A stretch of 64,000 nt of DNA from Hymenobacter aquaticus (GCF_004765605.1 NZ_SRLC01000003.1:62001-126000), one strand, 5' to 3'. Numbered from the stretch's first letter, positions 40,096 through 48,672 are shown. A program made the numbers and translations. Notes: generated by a model from the sequence alone, not told the origin.

Positions 40096-40170
40096 GTGAC
40101 TTAGTGATTTAGTGAGTTGTCGTTCAGATTGCGCAAGCAGAACATCAAACTCACTAAATCACTAAGTCAC
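40096..40170. repeat. Inverted repeat of TTAGTGA units between era and der
   Basis: The 23-nt arms 40096-40118 (GTGACTTAGTGATTTAGTGA...) and 40148-40170 are perfect inverted copies, loop 29 bp. The arms are stop-codon rich and AT-rich, unlike the genes around them. No T-run typical of a terminator. Confidence 0.75.
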
Positions 40171-40178
40171 CAACTCAC

Positions 40179-41078
40179 CTATTGGCTGTAGCCGAAGCGG
40201 TTCAGGGCTTTGGGGTCGGTGCGCCAGTTTTCGTTGACTTTGACGTGGGTTTCGAGGAAGACTTTCTTCTGGAAGAACTTCTCCATTTCCTCGCGGGCCC
40301 AGGTGCCCACTTTCTTCAGGGCCTCGCCCTTGTTGCCGATGATGATGCCTTTCTGGCTGGCCCGCTCCACGTAGATGGTGGCCCGGATGCGGATGATATC
40401 TTCTTCCTCCTTGAACTCCTCGATGCCGACTTCGCAGCTGTAGGGAACTTCCTTCTTGTAGAGCTTGAAGATCTTCTCCCGAATCATCTCGGCGGCGAAG
40501 AACCGCTCGGGCTTGTCGGTGAGCTCATCCTTGGGGTAGTACGCCGGGTGCTCGGGCAGGTAGCCCAGCACGAGGTCGAGCAACTCGCCGGTGCCGAACT
40601 TCTCAAGGGCCGAAATGGGCAGCACGCGGGCCGCGTTGGGCAGCTGCTCGCGCCAGTACTCTACTTTGGCTTCCACCTCGGCCTGGTCAGCCTGGTCGAT
40701 TTTGTTGACCAGCAGCAGAATCGGCGTGTTCACCATTTTGCGCAGGCGCTCCACCACGGGCTCCTCGTCGTGCTTTTCGTAGATATCGGTGACGAACAAT
40801 ACGACGTCGGCGTCTTCCAGGGAGCTGTACACGAACGACATCATGGCGTTGTGCAGCTCGTATTTGGGCTGAATAATGCCGGGCGTGTCGGAGTAGACCA
40901 GCTGGAAGTCGTCGCCGTTGAGGATGCCCAGGATGCGGTGGCGCGTGGTCTGGGCCTTGCTGGTGACAATGCTGAGCCGCTCGCCCATCAGGGCGTTCAT
41001 CAGCGTCGACTTGCCCACGTTGGGCTTGCCGATAATGCTCACAAAGCCAGCGCGGTGCGGTTTAGGTTCGGGATTCAC
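40179..41078 (-). CDS. era: GTPase Era
   Basis: 299 residues from GTG 41078, 23 nt after an exact -7 box. GTPase motifs GKPNVGKSTLM, TTRH, SDTPG, NKID, then the KH type-II domain (GIIIGNKGEALKKVGTWAREEMEKFF). Ending TDPKALNRFGYSQ. It binds the 3' end of 16S rRNA and checks 30S maturation. Der follows downstream, a pairing often seen in Bacteroidota. Confidence 0.97.
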   Translation of the reverse strand: MNPEPKPHRAGFVSIIGKPNVGKSTLMNALMGERLSIVTSKAQTTRHRILGILNGDDFQLVYSDTPGIIQPKYELHNAMMSFVYSSLEDADVVLFVTDIYEKHDEEPVVERLRKMVNTPILLLVNKIDQADQAEVEAKVEYWREQLPNAARVLPISALEKFGTGELLDLVLGYLPEHPAYYPKDELTDKPERFFAAEMIREKIFKLYKKEVPYSCEVGIEEFKEEEDIIRIRATIYVERASQKGIIIGNKGEALKKVGTWAREEMEKFFQKKVFLETHVKVNENWRTDPKALNRFGYSQ

Positions 41079-41100
41079 GGAGGTTTTCTAAATAAGTCTG

Positions 41101-41108
41101 CAAAGGTA
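41101..41108 (-). promoter_or_regulatory. -7 box (TACCTTTG) of era
   Basis: Exact TAnnTTTG on the minus strand 23 nt before the GTG start. No -33 TTG at standard spacing. Confidence 0.5.
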
Positions 41109-41286
41109 CCGCTTTACCGGCAGACGCGCACGGTATCTGGTAAAATCAAGTAGCTGAGGCGAGTAGATCGACTACAGATTTTCGTTTTTGGTCAATCGGA
41201 ATGCGGAAACGGTCAGCAAGGCGGGCGGTGTTGAACCGGACCTTTGTGAGGTACTCAGGCTACTTCACCTTTTACTCTCTACTCCG

Positions 41287-41985
41287 ATGTTCATTGGTCA
41301 TTATGGGCTGGCCTTCGGGGCCAAAGCCGCCAAGCCCCAACTTTCCCTGGGAATCCTGTTTATGGCCGTGCAGCTGGCCGATCTGCTCTGGCCCACGCTG
41401 CTGCTAGTGGGTGCCGAGCGGGTAGAGCTGCTGCCCAGCGCCGGGCAGGCCGTTACGTTTTCCCACTACCCCATTTCCCACAGCTTGCTGATGAGCGGGG
41501 TGTGGAGCGTGCTGCTGGGACTGGGCTACTGGATGCGGCGGCGCGACAAGCCGGCGGCCCTGCTGCTGGGCTTGGCCGTGTTCAGCCACTGGTTGCTTGA
41601 CGTGGTCGTGCACGGCCCCGATTTGCCCTTGTTTCCCGGCAACTCGCCTTTGGTTGGGCTGGGGCTGTGGAATAATCTGCTGCTGAGCCAGGTGGTAGAA
41701 GTGCCGATTTTCGGGGCGGGGCTCTACCTGTATTTGAAGCGCACCCAGGCCCTGAACAAGACCGGCCGCTACGCGCTGTGGTCGTTGGTGGCGTTTCTCT
41801 TGCTGGTACACTTCAGCAACTTTTTCAGCCCCACGCCCACCAGCGTCACCGAGCTGGGCTGGCTGGGGCAGCTCATGTGGCTGCCGGTGCTGTGGGCTTG
41901 GTGGGCCGACCGGAACCGCGCCAGCCGCCCCGCTGGGCCGGCTACTTCCGAAACGCGCCCGGCGTCTGTCCCGTCCATTTCTTAA
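41287..41985 (+). CDS. Integral membrane protein, YdjM/metal-dependent hydrolase-like
   Basis: 232 residues from ATG 41287 (MFIGHYGLAFGAKAAKPQLSLG). The GHYGLAFG start, YPISHSLLMS and FSHWLLDVVVHGPDLP, with His and Asp in membrane segments, recall the YdjM/LexA-binding membrane-bound hydrolase superfamily. About six TM segments. It ends in a Pro/Ser-rich tail and overlaps by 44 bp the convergent AraC-type gene. Substrate unknown. Confidence 0.75.
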   Translation: MFIGHYGLAFGAKAAKPQLSLGILFMAVQLADLLWPTLLLVGAERVELLPSAGQAVTFSHYPISHSLLMSGVWSVLLGLGYWMRRRDKPAALLLGLAVFSHWLLDVVVHGPDLPLFPGNSPLVGLGLWNNLLLSQVVEVPIFGAGLYLYLKRTQALNKTGRYALWSLVAFLLLVHFSNFFSPTPTSVTELGWLGQLMWLPVLWAWWADRNRASRPAGPATSETRPASVPSIS

Positions 41986-42961
41986 AGGAGCGCACAAACG
42001 CGCTGGGCTCGGAATAGCCGAGCAGAAAGGCAATGTCGGTGGTGCTGAACTGGGCGTCGCGCAGGTGGCGGCAGGCCAGCTCGTGCCGCACCGAATCGAG
42101 CAGCTGCTGATACGTATGGCCGGTTTCCTTGAGCTTGAGCTGCAACGTGCGTACGCCCATCGTGAGCCGGTCGGCCACGGTAGCCAAGGTAGGCTCGGCG
42201 CCTTTGAGCAGGTCCACAATTTCGTGCTTTACCTGGTCGGGCAGGCTGGGCTGGCGCAGACGGCTCAGCAAGGCCGCCGCGTGCTGCTCAAACAGCGGAA
42301 ACAGCACCGGATTGGCATTGATAATGGGCAAGTCGAGCAGGGCCACGTCGAAGCTAATGCTGCTCTGGGCGGTGCCGAAAACCAGCCGGGCCGGGGCAAA
42401 CACCCGCTCGTGCTCCTGCGTGTCGGCGGGCTCGGGGTAGGCCAAGTGCAGCTCCCGCGGGGCCAGCGGCTGACCGGTAAGGGCCCGGAAGGCGGTGAGG
42501 TAGGTCGAAAACTCGGAGTTGATGACGTACTCCGGGTAGATAATGGCCGCGCTGGTTATGGCCATGTCCAGCCAGCAGAGCTCCACTTCGCGCCGCACGG
42601 TGAGCTTGACGCCGGAGCAAGCCACGTCCTGGTAGCGCACCAGCTGGTTCAGGGCCGCGCCCAGCGTGGGACAGTGCGACATGACGTAGCCCAGAATGCC
42701 AATGTCGCCGAGGCCTACTTTCTCGCCCAGGTGCAACGACAAGTGCGGGTCCTGAGTGACGCGCACGGCTTCGGCCCAGAGCTGCTGAATGGTGGCAATG
42801 GGTACCCGGGCGTCGGGGTCGGTGAGCTGGGCCGGCGTCAGGTCCAGCTTTTGACACAACTCGGCATAGTCGGCCCCGGCCTGGGTGGTGGCCCAGAGCA
42901 TCACGTTGAGCAGGCCCACCGACAGCGTATCGACAGCTTGGGGAAAGGTGACTTTTGTCAT
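41942..42961 (-). CDS. AraC-family regulator with N-terminal arabinose-binding-like domain (OruR type)
   Basis: 339 residues from ATG 42961. The C-terminal two helix-turn-helices (about 245-335): TLATVADRLTMGVRTLQLKLKETGHTYQQLLDSVRHELACRHLRDAQFSTTDIAFLLGYSEPSAFVRSFKKWTGQTPGAFRK. The N-terminal half matches the Arabinose_bd-type regulators of the OruR/GbdR-like subgroup (VGLGDIGILGYVMSHCPTLGAALNQLVRY). Target unknown; hemH is divergent 75 bp away. Confidence 0.88.
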   Translation of the reverse strand: MTKVTFPQAVDTLSVGLLNVMLWATTQAGADYAELCQKLDLTPAQLTDPDARVPIATIQQLWAEAVRVTQDPHLSLHLGEKVGLGDIGILGYVMSHCPTLGAALNQLVRYQDVACSGVKLTVRREVELCWLDMAITSAAIIYPEYVINSEFSTYLTAFRALTGQPLAPRELHLAYPEPADTQEHERVFAPARLVFGTAQSSISFDVALLDLPIINANPVLFPLFEQHAAALLSRLRQPSLPDQVKHEIVDLLKGAEPTLATVADRLTMGVRTLQLKLKETGHTYQQLLDSVRHELACRHLRDAQFSTTDIAFLLGYSEPSAFVRSFKKWTGQTPGAFRK

Positions 42962-43001
42962 GTGCGAAAAATACGGCCTCCATCCCAAACCCTACAGGCC
43001 C

Positions 43002-43009
43002 TACCTTTG
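43002..43009 (+). promoter_or_regulatory. -7 box (TACCTTTG) of hemH
   Basis: Exact TAnnTTTG. It lies only 4 nt before the ATG at 43013 but 28 nt before the ATG at 43037, the spacing seen at other genes here. Confidence 0.45.
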
Positions 43010-43036
43010 TCTATGACGGACGACCGTTCTTTTTCT

Positions 43037-44080
43037 ATGCCAACTCCCGCCTCTCCGCAGCGCCGCATCGGCGTGTTGCTTGTCAACCTGGGTACGCCCG
43101 ACTCGCCCCAAACGCCCGACGTGCGCCGCTACCTCAACGAATTCCTGACCGACGGCCGGGTTATCGACATGCCCGCCGCCGTGCGCTACCCGCTGTTTCA
43201 GGGCCTGGTAGTACCGCTGCGGGCCCCGAAGTCAGCCAAGATCTACCAGCAGCTCTGGACCGAGCGGGGCTCTCCCCTGCTCTACCACGGCCTCGATTTG
43301 CAGAAGCTGGTGCAGGAGAAGCTGGGCAAAGACTACGTGGTGGCTTTCGGCATGCGCTACCAGAATCCTAGCATCGAAAAGGCCTTAGACGAGCTGCGCG
43401 CAGCCGCCGTCGACCGGATTATCGTGCTGCCGTTGTTTCCGCAGTACGCAGCGGCCAGCACGGGCTCGGTGCAGGAAAAGGTAATGGACATCGTGAGCAA
43501 GTGGTGGGTGGTGCCCAGCATCAGCTTTATCAGCACCTTCACCGACGACCCGGGCTTTATCGGCACCTTCGTGACCCTGGGCAAGGCGGAAATGGCCAAG
43601 CGCGAGTACGACCATGTCGTATTCAGCTACCACGGTATTCCGGAGCGGCACGTGCTCAAGGGCAGCCACAACAACTACTGCAAGCTGGGCACCTGCTGCA
43701 ACAGCTACAACAAGAACAACCGCTACTGCTACCGGGCCCAGTGCTACGAAACTTCCCGGCAGCTGGCCGCCGGCCTGGGCCTGGCGCCCGAGCAGTACAC
43801 CACTTCTTTCCAGAGCCGCCTGCAAAGCCGCCTGCGCGACCCGTGGCTACAGCCCTACACCGATGAAGTCCTAAAAGAGATGCCCGCCAAAGGCATCAAG
43901 AACGTGTTGACCTTCAGCCCGGCGTTCGTGGCCGACTGTCTCGAAACGACCATCGAGGTGGGCCTGGAGTTCAAGGAAATGTTTGAGGAAGCCGGCGGGG
44001 AACATTGGCAGCTGGTGCCTAGCCTGAATTCGCACCCGCAGTGGGTAGAGGGCGTTGTGAACATGATTCACCGCAACTAA
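43037..44080 (+). CDS. hemH: Ferrochelatase
   Basis: 347 residues from ATG 43037 (MPTPASPQRRIGVLLVNLGT); the ATG at 43013 is the alternative, but it would place the start at the predicted transcription start. It inserts Fe2+ into protoporphyrin IX. Seen: VNLGTPDSP, catalytic His in FSYHGIPERH, CYRAQCYETSRQLA, and FSPAFVADCLETTIEV with the catalytic Glu. Cys cluster C-x5-CC..C..C around residues 212-238 suggests the bacterial [2Fe-2S] type. Followed by a very long terminator hairpin. Confidence 0.95.
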   Translation: MPTPASPQRRIGVLLVNLGTPDSPQTPDVRRYLNEFLTDGRVIDMPAAVRYPLFQGLVVPLRAPKSAKIYQQLWTERGSPLLYHGLDLQKLVQEKLGKDYVVAFGMRYQNPSIEKALDELRAAAVDRIIVLPLFPQYAAASTGSVQEKVMDIVSKWWVVPSISFISTFTDDPGFIGTFVTLGKAEMAKREYDHVVFSYHGIPERHVLKGSHNNYCKLGTCCNSYNKNNRYCYRAQCYETSRQLAAGLGLAPEQYTTSFQSRLQSRLRDPWLQPYTDEVLKEMPAKGIKNVLTFSPAFVADCLETTIEVGLEFKEMFEEAGGEHWQLVPSLNSHPQWVEGVVNMIHRN

Positions 44081-44113
44081 ATTCCAGTTGGCCGCCGCCC
44101 TAACGGGCCAATT

Positions 44114-44180
44114 AACGCATCCTAGTGGGTGGTAAAAGCCAAATCTTCCCGGCTTTTGCCACCCACTAGGATGCGTTTTT
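44114..44180 (+). terminator. 27-bp-stem terminator of hemH
   Basis: The arms 44114-44140 (AACGCATCCTAGTGGGTGGT...) and 44151-44177 are complementary with one wobble, 10-nt loop, then a T-run. Much longer than the other terminators in the window. Confidence 0.7.
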
Positions 44181-44343
44181 TACTGCGCCTATTGTTTCCG
44201 GACTTGGCCCAGAGCGGCATTATGGCCACGGCGCCCAAGCCATACTGGTCGGAGCGCTTTCCTCCTGGGGGTAGACCTCTGATCAGCCGGACGGGCTGTA
44301 CTTCCTGCACATTGCCTTCAACAGCCAGGTACTGATGCCGGCG
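44181..44343 (+). pseudogene. Possible gene remnant
   Basis: One frame gives PKPYWSERFPPGG; after a shift of one base the next reads DQPDGLYFLHIAFNSQVLMP. Both parts look protein-like, suggesting a degraded fragment of a secreted protein. Too short for identification, and chance is possible. Confidence 0.2.
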
Positions 44344-44865
44344 CTAACCGGCGGAACTGCGCCGACGGAGTCCGTCGGTAGCTTCCGGGCGACGGTTCTG
44401 GTAAAAACTCTGCTCGTTATACGAGTCCTGGTCGTAGAAGCTGGCACTGCGGGCTTCGGGCAGGGGCAGCTTGAGGCTACGCAGCATGGCTTCCTCGTAT
44501 TCGCGGGTAATCTGGATTTCCTGGTAGGGCGGGTATTCCAGCACCAGCTCCTTGTTCAGAGAGGGCACGAATACGTTGTCGCCGTCTTCGTCGAGAGCCG
44601 CCACGCCCACCGGAATCAGAATGTGACGCTCGTGCCGGCTCACGTTCAGGGACGGATCCAGCTCTACGTCGAGGTAGCGCACTTTCAGCGCCTCTTCCTC
44701 AACGATTAGCTCATAGACGTCGCCGAACTTGTGGCCGTCGCCGCCGCGCACGGCCCAGCCCCGCACGTCGGGGCTGCCATCGGCTACTTCAAACTCAGTC
44801 AGGTCGCGCAAGCGGCGCAGGTGCATTCCTTCGGCGGAAGGAATAGGCGAAGAGGTGGGTTCCAT
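44344..44865 (-). CDS. PRC-barrel domain protein
   Basis: 173 residues from ATG 44865 (MEPTSSPIPSAEGMHLRRL). The N-terminal half is a PRC-barrel: LTEFEVADGSPDVRGWAVRGGDGHKFGDVYELIVEEEALKVRYLDVEL, followed by HILIPVGVAALDEDGDNVFVPSL. C-terminal tail helical then disordered (YDQDSYNEQSFYQNRRPEATD). PRC barrels act in RNA processing or photosynthetic/stress contexts; here stress-type proteins are the nearest analogy. The preceding gene is a membrane protein in probable operon. Confidence 0.8.
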   Translation of the reverse strand: MEPTSSPIPSAEGMHLRRLRDLTEFEVADGSPDVRGWAVRGGDGHKFGDVYELIVEEEALKVRYLDVELDPSLNVSRHERHILIPVGVAALDEDGDNVFVPSLNKELVLEYPPYQEIQITREYEEAMLRSLKLPLPEARSASFYDQDSYNEQSFYQNRRPEATDGLRRRSSAG

Positions 44866-44911
44866 AATGCGGAAAAGAAAGCAGGGTAAATAAGCGGATG
44901 CCCTGGCCGGC

Positions 44912-45580
44912 TTAGGAGGCGGGCTCGTTGAGGGTGCGCACGATTTCGGCCGCTTTGGTAAAAAACGCCTGTAAAGCGGGCTGCTCGGCCGTGGTGGCGC
45001 GGCCCGAGAGCTGCTGGGCCTGCTCACTGAGCTCCGCCACCGGTTTTTCCAGGGTCGGATAGGCCTTTTGCTGCATGGCCTGCAGCAGGCCCACCACCGC
45101 CACAAAGCCGGGCCGCAGGCTGGCATTGGGCTCGGAGCTGCGGCTGATGGCACTGGTCAGGTCGTTGCGCCGCTCACTCACCGTCGCGTCGCGCAGATCG
45201 GCGCGGTCGGCCAGCTCACCCAGGGTGGCGCTCAGCATCTGTAAGCCCCGGCGGGCGTAGTCGGGGCTGTCGGCTTCGGTGGTGGCAAAGCTGGCCAACT
45301 CATCGGGCGTAGCGGGTGCCTCTTCGGCCGCCATATCGGCCACGGCGGCATTGTTGCCGGCTCCATCGGCCGGGGGCGGCGTGGCCCGGGCCATAGCATC
45401 GGCCTCGGCATCGGTGGCGGGAGCTGCGCTACTGGCTGGTGCGGCCGGCCGGCCGGCCTCATCGTCCGGGGCCGACCGAAACAGAAAATAACCAACGAGG
45501 CCCAGCACCAGAAGTGCCAGCAAGACCAGAATCCAGGGGCTGGGAGAAGATTTTTTACGCTGAATGTTAATGTCGGCCAT
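44912..45580 (-). CDS. Membrane-anchored hypothetical protein
   Basis: 222 residues. One N-terminal membrane segment (PWILVLLALLVLGLVGYFLF, about 15-34), an Ala/Pro/Asp linker (to about 95) and a helical domain (about 100-220: LQMLSATLGELADRADL, LRPGFVAVVGLLQAMQ, ALQAFFTKAAEIVRTLNEP). No recognised family. It lies upstream of the PRC-barrel gene on the same strand at 46 bp. Confidence 0.7.
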   Translation of the reverse strand: MADINIQRKKSSPSPWILVLLALLVLGLVGYFLFRSAPDDEAGRPAAPASSAAPATDAEADAMARATPPPADGAGNNAAVADMAAEEAPATPDELASFATTEADSPDYARRGLQMLSATLGELADRADLRDATVSERRNDLTSAISRSSEPNASLRPGFVAVVGLLQAMQQKAYPTLEKPVAELSEQAQQLSGRATTAEQPALQAFFTKAAEIVRTLNEPAS

Positions 45581-45592
45581 ACCAGTCAGAAG

Positions 45593-45629
45593 CTATTTTG
45601 CCAGTGAGTACGCAAGGAAAGCAAAATAG
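45593..45629. promoter_or_regulatory. Inverted repeat CTATTTTGC-N19-GCAAAATAG
   Basis: 9-bp perfect arms immediately upstream of the membrane-protein gene; each arm includes TATTTTG, close to a -7 box. Possible operator or promoter pair. 45630-45764 shows nothing else. Confidence 0.4.
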
Positions 45630-45764
45630 ATAGGCCCAGGCTATATAGGAGCCGCTAGCCGCTGACTGCCGAACCAAGCACCCAGCTGGAGCAGTGCCAC
45701 AAGATATTCCGAAGCCTCAGGCCTGATAAGCATTTCGTACTGCCAGGACAAGCCGGTAACGATA

Positions 45765-45815
45765 CGGCTCCGGCCCGGCGCTTCTCCGGAGGAGAAATAC
45801 GCCGGGCCGGAGCCG
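45765..45815. terminator. GC-rich hairpin after the cysteine desulfurase gene
   Basis: CGGCTCCGGCCCGGCG (45765-45780) pairs perfectly with 45800-45815; the interior TTCTCC/GGAGAA extends the fold. No T-run; a factor-assisted terminator or transcript end stabiliser is likely. Confidence 0.6.
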
Positions 45816-45845
45816 TGATACTGATGCGTAGCTGCACCCGGTAGC

Positions 45846-46988
45846 TTACGCGGGTACTTTGCGGTACATTTTGGCCAACTGCTCCACGGCGTAGTCTACC
45901 TCCTCGGCCGTGTTGTACTTGCTCATCGAGAAGCGGATGGCGCCGCGCTGCGGGTCGCAGCCCAGCGCCCTGAGCACGTGCGAGCCGGCATCGGCGCCAC
46001 TGCTGCAAGCCGAGCCCCCCGATACCGATACCCGGTTGATGTCTAGGTTGAAGAGCAGCATCTCACTGTTGGCCGACGGCGGCAAGCTCACGCTCAGCAC
46101 CGTGTACAGGCTCTGGTCGGCCAGGGCCGAAAGGCCGTTGAACTGCACGTCGTCGATTTCGGCCGTCAGGCGGGCAATAAACCGGTCTTTCAGCGTCTGA
46201 ATGTGCCGGTGGTGGGCATCCATGTCCCGACAGGCAATTTCCAGCGCCTTGGCCAAGCCCACGATGCCGTACACGTTTTCGGTCCCGGCCCGCACGTTGC
46301 GCTCCTGCGAGCCACCATGAATCAGGGGGCTCACCTGCTCCCCCGGCCGCCGGTACAGAAACCCCACGCCTTTCGGGCCGTGAAATTTGTGCGCCGAGCC
46401 CACCAGAAAGTGGTTTTTGAGCTGCTGCACGTCGTGCTGGTAGTGGCCCATCGTCTGCACCGTATCGGTGTGAAAAATGGCCTTGTGCTCCTGGCAGATG
46501 TCGCCGATGGTGGCAATGTCGTTCAGGTTGCCGATTTCGTTGTTGGCGTGCATCAGGCTCACGAACGAGCGGCCGTTGGCTTTCAGCAACTCATCCAGGT
46601 GCGCCAGATCCAGGCGGCCCTGCTCGTCGTGTTGCACGTAGCTGAGCGTAATGTCGCCGGTTTTTTCCAGGGCCTGCAAGGTGTGCAGCACCGCGTGGTG
46701 CTCCAGCTTGGAGGTAACGGCGTGGCGCAGCCCCAGCGTCCGGATGCTGCCAAAAGCGGCGTAGTTGTCGCCCTCAGTACCGCCGGAGGTAAAGGAGATT
46801 TCGGCCGGCGCGGCATTAATCAGGTGCGCAATGGTCTTGCGGGCATTCTCGATGGCGGCCCGCACCTTACGGCCGTGGCCGTGAATGCTACTGGGATTGC
46901 CGAAATGCTCGCGCATGAAGGGCAGCATCGCATCCAGAACGTCCGGATCGAGAGGCGTGGTCGCCGCATTGTCGAAGTACACGGCCAT
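45846..46988 (-). CDS. Cysteine desulfurase (NifS/IscS family)
   Basis: 380 residues from ATG 46988 (MAVYFDNAATTPLDPDVL); ATG 47033 or 47087 would add an unconserved leader. PLP enzyme that takes sulfur from Cys for Fe-S clusters and thiolation. Seen: TSGGTEGDN, HTDTVQTMGH, PLP-Lys in VGSAHKFHGPKGVGFLY, and the active-site loop SGGSACSSGAD with the catalytic Cys. No isc/suf genes are adjacent. Confidence 0.93.
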   Translation of the reverse strand: MAVYFDNAATTPLDPDVLDAMLPFMREHFGNPSSIHGHGRKVRAAIENARKTIAHLINAAPAEISFTSGGTEGDNYAAFGSIRTLGLRHAVTSKLEHHAVLHTLQALEKTGDITLSYVQHDEQGRLDLAHLDELLKANGRSFVSLMHANNEIGNLNDIATIGDICQEHKAIFHTDTVQTMGHYQHDVQQLKNHFLVGSAHKFHGPKGVGFLYRRPGEQVSPLIHGGSQERNVRAGTENVYGIVGLAKALEIACRDMDAHHRHIQTLKDRFIARLTAEIDDVQFNGLSALADQSLYTVLSVSLPPSANSEMLLFNLDINRVSVSGGSACSSGADAGSHVLRALGCDPQRGAIRFSMSKYNTAEEVDYAVEQLAKMYRKVPA

Positions 46989-47084
46989 GGGTGTGGCCGT
47001 GGAAGATGCGTGCGAATCGGGGTGGTGAGGCATACGCGCAACGGAGATAGAGAGGTGGATGGCTAACAGGGTGATATAGCCGCA

Positions 47085-47092
47085 CAAAAATA
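47085..47092 (-). promoter_or_regulatory. -7 box (TATTTTTG) before the cysteine desulfurase gene
   Basis: Exact TAnnTTTG, 52 nt before ATG 47033 and 97 nt before ATG 46988. It overlaps the tail of the glmM terminator. Confidence 0.4.
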
Positions 47093-47124
47093 AAGGATTC
47101 CAGCTTGCCAGCCGGAATCCTTTA
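47091..47124 (-). terminator. Intrinsic terminator of the phosphoglucosamine mutase gene
   Basis: AAAGGATTCC (47092-47101) pairs with GGAATCCTTT (47114-47123), with T-rich tail TTTATTTTTG on the minus strand. Confidence 0.8.
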
Positions 47125-47146
47125 TCCAGGGAGCCGAAAAAGCTCG

Positions 47147-48541
47147 CTAGCTCTTTACCGAGATAATCTCCTTAATGTCAGCAATGATCTTGTTGGCCAG
47201 ATGGTCGGCCGTGGCATTGGAGTCCGACTCGGCGTAGATGCGGATGATGGGCTCGGTGTTCGACTTGCGCAGGTGCACCCACTCCTTGTCGAACTCGATT
47301 TTCACGCCGTCAATCGTGTTTACGGGCTGCTTGGCGTAGCGCTCCTTCATCTGCACCAGCACTTGGTCGGTGTCGATTTCGGGCGTCAGCTCAATCTTGT
47401 TTTTCGAGATGAAATAGCCCGGGTACGAAGCCCGCAGGCGCGTCATGGTCAGGTTCGACTTGGCCAGGTGGCTCAGGAAAAGCGCGATGCCCACCAACGA
47501 GTCGCGGCCGTAGTGCAGCTCGGGGTAGATGATGCCGCCGTTGCCCTCGCCGCCGATAATAGCAGCGGTTTCCTTCATCTTGGTCACCACGTTTACCTCG
47601 CCTACCGCCGCGGCGGCGTACTGGCCGCCGTGCTTCTCGGTCACGTCGCGCAGGGCGCGGGTGCTGCTCAGGTTGCTGACCGTGTTGCCGCCCCCGTTCT
47701 GCTGCAGCACGTAGTCGGCCACGGCTACCAGGGTATATTCCTCACCGAACATGGTGCCGTCCTCGTTCACTAGGGCCAGGCGGTCCACGTCGGGGTCCAC
47801 CACGATACCTAGGTCAAAGGAGCCTTTTTCCAGCACCCGGGCAATGTCGCGCAGGTTTTCTGGCAGCGGCTCGGGGTTGTGGGCAAAGTCGCCGGTCGGT
47901 TCGCAAAACAGCTTTTCTACCTTCTCCACACCCAGGGCTTCGAGCAGCATGGGCACCACGATGCCCCCGGTCGAGTTGACGCAGTCAATCACCACCCGGA
48001 AGTTTTTGGCCTTGATGGCCTCCACGTCTACCAGGGGCAGCGCCAGAATGGCTTTGATGTGCTTTTCGAAGAAGCTGTTATCGGCCGTATACTGGCCCAG
48101 CTTGTTCACCGGGGCGAAATCGAACGACTCGTTGTCGCCCAGCGCCAGCACGGCCTGCCCTTCCTCGTCGGAAATAAACTCGCCCTTATCGTTGAGCAGC
48201 TTCAGCGCGTTCCACTGCTTGGGGTTGTGCGAGGCCGTGAGGATAATGCCGCCGCCCGCTTTCTTGGCCGGCACGGCTATTTCCACCGTGGGCGTAGTGC
48301 TCAGGCCCAGGTCGATGACGTTGATGCCCAGCCCGCGCAGCGTGCCTTCTACCAGCTTACTGACCATCTCGCCCGAAATGCGCGCGTCGCGCCCGATTAC
48401 GATGGTGTTGTTCTGGGTTTTCTCCAGTACCCAGGTGCCAAAAGCCGCTGCGTACTTCACGATGTCAATGGGGGTCAGGCCCTCGCCTGCGGCGCCGCCG
48501 ATAGTGCCCCGAATGCCGGAAATTGATTTGATCAGTGCCAC
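47147..48541 (-). CDS. Phosphoglucosamine/phosphohexose mutase (GlmM-like)
   Basis: 464 residues from GTG 48541 (VALIKSISGIRGTIGG); the longer frame is excluded by a -7 box 23 nt before this codon. Catalytic phosphoserine in LTASHNPKQWNALK, metal loop DPDVDRLALV, and GEGNGGIIYPELHYGRDS. Family usually converts GlcN-6-P to GlcN-1-P for peptidoglycan precursors; the Bacteroidota clade could also act on mannose or glucose phosphates. Confidence 0.92.
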   Translation of the reverse strand: MALIKSISGIRGTIGGAAGEGLTPIDIVKYAAAFGTWVLEKTQNNTIVIGRDARISGEMVSKLVEGTLRGLGINVIDLGLSTTPTVEIAVPAKKAGGGIILTASHNPKQWNALKLLNDKGEFISDEEGQAVLALGDNESFDFAPVNKLGQYTADNSFFEKHIKAILALPLVDVEAIKAKNFRVVIDCVNSTGGIVVPMLLEALGVEKVEKLFCEPTGDFAHNPEPLPENLRDIARVLEKGSFDLGIVVDPDVDRLALVNEDGTMFGEEYTLVAVADYVLQQNGGGNTVSNLSSTRALRDVTEKHGGQYAAAAVGEVNVVTKMKETAAIIGGEGNGGIIYPELHYGRDSLVGIALFLSHLAKSNLTMTRLRASYPGYFISKNKIELTPEIDTDQVLVQMKERYAKQPVNTIDGVKIEFDKEWVHLRKSNTEPIIRIYAESDSNATADHLANKIIADIKEIISVKS

Positions 48542-48563
48542 AAGCAATGTTTGATTTGAGGTG

Positions 48564-48571
48564 CAAAAGTA
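48564..48571 (-). promoter_or_regulatory. -7 box (TACTTTTG) of the phosphoglucosamine mutase gene
   Basis: Exact TAnnTTTG on the minus strand, 23 nt before the GTG start. Confidence 0.5.
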
Positions 48572-48672
48572 GAGAAACGGCCCTGCTTTTCTACGAAAGT
48601 ATTTCCGAGTAGCCCGGGCTCTGCCGGGGCCAGTAGCCTTACATACGTACAGCCCCGCCGGCGTGGGTGCCG

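Noticed and set aside
44129..44335. Plus-strand 68-codon frame starting in the hemH terminator
   Set aside because: Starts within the terminator stem; sequence not convincing, reported only as possible remnant.
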